DNA of 9,563 bases, from assembly GCA_023423835.1 (NCBI GenBank), contig JAFAEW010000061.1:1-9563 (forward strand), written 5' to 3'. Below, one piece after another: positions 6,676 through 9,563 of the stretch; positions within the stretch are counted from its first letter, which is position 1; each line of letters starts with the position of its first letter. The notes under the pieces were generated by a model. It was not told where the DNA came from. It was given only the letters and a program-made list of their open reading frames with translations, and did no database searches. The translations under genes were made by a program, and so were the position numbers. Source of the DNA: Bacteroidota bacterium (GTDB taxonomy: Bacteria > Bacteroidota > Bacteroidia > Chitinophagales > Chitinophagaceae).

Positions 6676-7455
6676 TCACGAGAGGCTTGCGGCGATCAGT
6701 TCGGCAAGATCGAGCACCTGCACTTCTGATTCTTTTTCGCGGTTTTTAACACCGTCGGTCAGCATGGTATTGCAATATGGACAGGCTGAAGCAATGACAT
6801 TGGGAGACAGCGAAAGGGCTTCATCGGTTCTTTCAATATTGATCCGCTTGTTGCCCGGTTCTTCTTCTTTCCACATCTGAGAACCGCCGGCTCCGCAACA
6901 CAGTCCCTTGCTTCCGCATCTTTTCATCTCGACCAATTCAGCATCCAATGCTTCCAGAACTTTCCGCGGCGCTTCGTATATATTATTTGCTCTTCCCAGA
7001 TAACAACTGTCGTGATAGGTAATTTTCTTTCCCTTGAAAGTCCCGCTTTCCTTTAATTTAATCCTGCCCTCATCAATGAGTTGCTGTAAGAATACTGAAT
7101 GATGAATGACTTCATAATTTCCACCCAGTGCCGGATACTCATTTTTCAAAATGTTGAAGCAATGCGGGCAGGCAGTCACGATCTTTTTTATATTGTATCC
7201 GTTTAAGATCTGAATGTTGTTATAGGCCATCATCTGAAACAAAAATTCATTTCCCGCCCTTCTTGCAGGATCGCCCGTGCAGGCTTCTTCTTTTCCGAGT
7301 ATGGCGAAATTTATGTTCAAATGGGTAAGAATCGTTGCAAAAGCCTTGGTAATACGTTGTGCACGCTGATCAAAACTGCCGGCACATCCCACCCAAAATA
7401 ATATATCCGGATTTTCTCCATTCATGGCCATTTCAGCCATTGTGGGTATTTTCAT
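6676..7455 (-). CDS. Cysteine-rich (CCG) domain Fe-S oxidoreductase subunit, HdrB/GlpC/LutA-like
   Basis: A 259-residue cytoplasmic protein with two cysteine-rich CCG domains. Domain 1 carries C24 (WVGCAGSFD), C59 (ACTGDPARR) and C96/C99 (ACPHCFN). Domain 2 carries C151 (HDSCYLGR), C180, C186-C187 (LCCGAGG) and C225/C228 (ACPYCN). In domain 1 the CCG core is CTG, so the complete CCG motif is only in domain 2. Related proteins (HdrB, GlpC, LutA) bind Fe-S clusters and pass electrons in heterodisulfide reductase, glycerol-3-phosphate or lactate oxidation complexes. In Bacteroidota a protein of this type usually follows a larger membrane or 4Fe-4S subunit, but here the upstream gene is an unrelated ABC ATPase, so the partner must be elsewhere. 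The start is well supported: MKIPTMAEMAMNGE resembles known N-termini of the family. The substrate is unknown. Confidence 0.9.
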   Translation of the reverse strand: MKIPTMAEMAMNGENPDILFWVGCAGSFDQRAQRITKAFATILTHLNINFAILGKEEACTGDPARRAGNEFLFQMMAYNNIQILNGYNIKKIVTACPHCFNILKNEYPALGGNYEVIHHSVFLQQLIDEGRIKLKESGTFKGKKITYHDSCYLGRANNIYEAPRKVLEALDAELVEMKRCGSKGLCCGAGGSQMWKEEEPGNKRINIERTDEALSLSPNVIASACPYCNTMLTDGVKNREKESEVQVLDLAELIAASLS

Positions 7456-7471
7456 TCGTTTTTGATTTGGT

Positions 7472-7504
7472 CAAAAGTAATGAATGTTCGTGTTCGTCGG
7501 AAAA
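7472..7504 (-). promoter_or_regulatory. Bacteroidota-type promoter for the Fe-S protein gene
   Basis: The minus strand has TTTC (7503-7500), a 20-base spacer, then TACTTTTG (7479-7472). The second element matches the Bacteroidota -7 consensus TAnnTTTG exactly and the first is one base off the TTTG of the -33 element at the expected spacing. Transcription would start around 7466-7468, only about a dozen bases before the ATG at 7455. It lies wholly in the 49-base gap after the ABC ATPase stop codon and is the best promoter match in the window. Confidence 0.6.
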
Positions 7505-9217
7505 TTACCCGTTTACAGTATTAAGAATTTTACCCGGAATAGAGTCAATTAGTTTTCGGGTGTAACTGCTGGATGGATGGAGATAAATGTCTTCGGCCTT
7601 TCCTGTTTCTTCTATCTTTCCCTTGTTCATTACCATAATCCGGTCACTGATATATCGTATTACAGAAAGGTCGTGCGAAATAAATAAGGCGGTAAACTGA
7701 AATTCCTTCTTCAGATCATTCAATAGGTTCAACACCTGCGCCTGCACGCTCACATCAAGGGCCGACACACTTTCATCACAAACTACAAACGAAGGCTTTA
7801 GTGCAAGTGCTCTTGCAATAACGATTCGTTGGCGTTGTCCACCAGAAAACTCGTGCGGATAGCGGCTATAGAAAGAGGCAGATAATCCAACCTTTTCCAG
7901 CAATGCGATGACCGTTTCTCTCCTTTGTTTTTCGCTGAAACCGGGCCGATGAACTTTCAGCGGTTCCGCAATTGCCTCCCCGATTTTTTGCAAGGGATCA
8001 AGAGAAGAATAAGGATCCTGAAAGATGATTTGCATGTCTGTTCGCAGTGCAGCCAATTCATTTTTCGAAAGGCGGGTCAGATCCCTGTTTCTGAAAGATA
8101 TTTTTCCCGACTTAAGAGGGATCAATTGCAGGAGCGCACGACCCAGACTGGTTTTTCCACAACCCGATTCTCCTACAAGTCCCAGTGTTTCGCCTTCAAA
8201 AATTTCAAACGACACATCGTCAACCGCCTTGTTGAAATGAACGGCCTTTCCCGTGAGGTTTCTTTTAGAGGGAAACCAGACACTTGCATTTTGGACCCTC
8301 AGCAGCGGATCAAAAACTTTGTTTACTTCCGAATTTGTTATCACCTTCTTCACCTGCGGAGCGGTTTGGGGTTCCAGGAAATCGCTGATTACCGGAAGTC
8401 GTTCTCCCCTGCGGTATAAGGCAGGCCGGCAGCGCAATAAAGCCTTGGTATAAGCGGCTTCCGGATGAAAAAGGACCTGCTTTGCCGCTCCCTTTTCTAC
8501 CACCTTTCCTTTGTACATCACTACCACTTCATCTGCGATTTCGCTAACCACGCCCATGTCGTGGGTAATAAAAATGACAGACATCCCGTATTGCTGCTGC
8601 AGTTCCTTCAACATCAGCAGAATACTCTTTTGAACTGTTACGTCGAGTGCGGTTGTCGGTTCATCGCAGATCAACAGTTGGGGACGGCAGATCATGGCCA
8701 TTGCAATCATCACTCTTTGTTTTTGACCACCGCTTATCTGATGCGGATATTTGTGATACAGTTCGGATGGAGCGGGCAATTGCACCTGCTGAAACATTGC
8801 AATTGCTTTTTCGCGGGCTGCTTTTCCCATTATTCCGAAATGTGTGGAAAGTGACTCAGCCACCTGCGATCCAAGGGTCTTGACCGGATTTAACGCCGTC
8901 ATTGGTTCCTGGAAGATCATGGAAATTGCATTTCCCCTCAATGCGTTTAATTCCGCCTGAGAACAGCTAAGCAGATTGATGGTCTTTTCGTTGTAGTGAA
9001 ACAAAATTCTGCCGCCGGTGCTGGTAAGCGGTGGCTGTGGAAGTAACCGAAGGATCGACAATGAGGTTACCGATTTGCCCGAGCCCGATTCGCCCACGAT
9101 GATGAGGGTTTTTCCTTTTTTTACGTCAAACGAAATATGATCAACGGCTGCAAAATCGCCTGCATCTGTGCGAAAGGCGACGGAAAGATCCTCTATGGAT
9201 AATAACGGTTCGCTCAT
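7505..9217 (-). CDS. Fused double-ATPase subunit of a peptide/nickel-type ABC transporter (DppD-DppF, YejF or GsiA-like)
   Basis: A 570-residue cytoplasmic protein with two complete nucleotide-binding domains. Domain 1: Walker A GESGSGKS (42-49), Q-loop Q103, signature SGGQKQR (162-168), Walker B LLICDE (181-186), H-loop H219. Domain 2: Walker A GESGCGKT (349-356), Q-loop Q400, signature SGGQRQR (458-464), Walker B FVVCDE (477-482), H-loop H515. Each domain is followed by the oligopeptide-type C-terminal extension (HPEAAYTKALL and HPSSSYTRKLI). The linker runs from about 262 to 305. This fusion matches DppD plus DppF in one chain, as in YejF and GsiA, which power import of peptides or related solutes through a paired permease. 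Permease and binding-protein genes are absent from the window. Both catalytic sites look intact. The ATG is two bases after the AMP nucleosidase stop codon, so the two are likely co-transcribed. Confidence 0.93.
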   Translation of the reverse strand: MSEPLLSIEDLSVAFRTDAGDFAAVDHISFDVKKGKTLIIVGESGSGKSVTSLSILRLLPQPPLTSTGGRILFHYNEKTINLLSCSQAELNALRGNAISMIFQEPMTALNPVKTLGSQVAESLSTHFGIMGKAAREKAIAMFQQVQLPAPSELYHKYPHQISGGQKQRVMIAMAMICRPQLLICDEPTTALDVTVQKSILLMLKELQQQYGMSVIFITHDMGVVSEIADEVVVMYKGKVVEKGAAKQVLFHPEAAYTKALLRCRPALYRRGERLPVISDFLEPQTAPQVKKVITNSEVNKVFDPLLRVQNASVWFPSKRNLTGKAVHFNKAVDDVSFEIFEGETLGLVGESGCGKTSLGRALLQLIPLKSGKISFRNRDLTRLSKNELAALRTDMQIIFQDPYSSLDPLQKIGEAIAEPLKVHRPGFSEKQRRETVIALLEKVGLSASFYSRYPHEFSGGQRQRIVIARALALKPSFVVCDESVSALDVSVQAQVLNLLNDLKKEFQFTALFISHDLSVIRYISDRIMVMNKGKIEETGKAEDIYLHPSSSYTRKLIDSIPGKILNTVNG

Positions 9218-9219
9218 AT

Positions 9220-9563
9220 TTAAAATCTCAGATGCCGTACCGTAAGGCCGTTGTTCATCAGTTGTTTCAGGGAATCAATCCCGATTTTGAGGTGCCTTTC
9301 CACGTAAAGTTTGGTGATCTTCCGGTCACTTTTCTGAGTTTTCACCCCTTCGGGAATCATCGGCTGATCGCTGATCAGCAATAGGGCACCGGTTGGGATT
9401 TTGTTGTAGAATCCAACAGTAAAAATTGTGGCAGTTTCCATATCGATACCATAGGCCCGGACTTCGGCCAGATAAGATTTGAATTGATCATCGTGTTCCC
9501 AGATCCGGCGGTTGGTTGTATACACTGTTCCTGTCCAGTAGTCGACTTTATAATCTCTAATAG
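9220..9563 (-). CDS. amn: AMP nucleosidase, C-terminal fragment (5' end beyond window)
   Basis: The frame is open from the right edge to the TAA at 9222-9220, giving about 113 residues of the C-terminal end. The apparent start at 9525 is an internal GTG, and the frame continues upstream as IRDYKVDYWTGT before VYTTNRRIWEHDDQF. The segment contains the Amn hallmarks IDMETATIFTVGFYNKIPTGALLLISDQPMIPEGVKT and ends in GLTVRHLRF, with the Asp/Glu pair in IDMETAT that in the family contacts the ribose and helps catalysis. AMP nucleosidase splits AMP into adenine and ribose 5-phosphate in purine salvage in the cytoplasm. The full family member is about 480 residues, so most of the protein is outside the window. 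It is followed two bases later by the ABC ATPase gene. Confidence 0.93.
   Translation of the reverse strand, partial: IRDYKVDYWTGTVYTTNRRIWEHDDQFKSYLAEVRAYGIDMETATIFTVGFYNKIPTGALLLISDQPMIPEGVKTQKSDRKITKLYVERHLKIGIDSLKQLMNNGLTVRHLRF

Noticed and set aside
7925..8419. Plus-strand open frame of 164 codons
   Set aside because: It lies antisense within the double ABC ATPase, whose motifs are intact in the other frame.
8465..8854. Plus-strand open frame of 129 codons, rich in His and Cys
   Set aside because: It is the antisense shadow of the first nucleotide-binding domain of the ABC ATPase; no domain recognised.

Overview
The window looks like chromosomal DNA from the phylum Bacteroidota, probably close to Chitinophagales. 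The reasons are protein families I know mainly from that phylum (the DUF3078 barrel, the TPR-tailed protein before secG, and the 171-residue family often mislabelled 'ABC transporter ATPase'), the near absence of Shine-Dalgarno sequences, and three close matches to the Bacteroidota -7 promoter element TAnnTTTG placed upstream of genes. No rRNA, tRNA, CRISPR array, insertion sequence or phage gene is visible. Coding density is high and almost every gene is on the minus strand.

Region 1 (1-285, minus) is the N-terminal part of mltG, an endolytic murein transglycosylase that runs off the left edge.

Region 2 (438-4921, minus) is a compact five-gene run in the order miaB, sigma-54 activator, lptE, TPR-tail protein, secG. 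Two junctions overlap, two have short gaps (21 and 47 bases), and a hairpin plus T-run closes the run just after secG. It links tRNA modification, a sensorless sigma-54 activator, LPS export and Sec secretion, so it reads as a housekeeping envelope-biogenesis operon. I infer that the activator acts on envelope genes, but no target is visible here.

Region 3 (4922-6135) is a divergent intergenic region holding two back-to-back palindromes between two good -7 elements. It is followed by the only plus-strand gene, a DUF3078 outer-membrane beta-barrel. Its stop codon directly abuts the stop of the next, convergent gene.

Region 4 (6136-7455, minus) is a two-gene unit: a two-domain cysteine-rich (CCG) Fe-S oxidoreductase subunit and then the small uncharacterised 171-residue protein. 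It has its own well-matched Bacteroidota promoter.

Region 5 (7505-9563, minus) is the C-terminal end of AMP nucleosidase (running off the right edge), followed two bases later by a fused double-ATPase peptide-type ABC transporter protein whose permease and binding protein are not in the window.

Most of this is ordinary core genome. I see no clear new defence or mobile system. The best leads are the sensorless sigma-54 activator within the miaB-secG operon, the unexplained 171-residue family beside the Fe-S protein, and the palindrome pair in the divergent promoter region.
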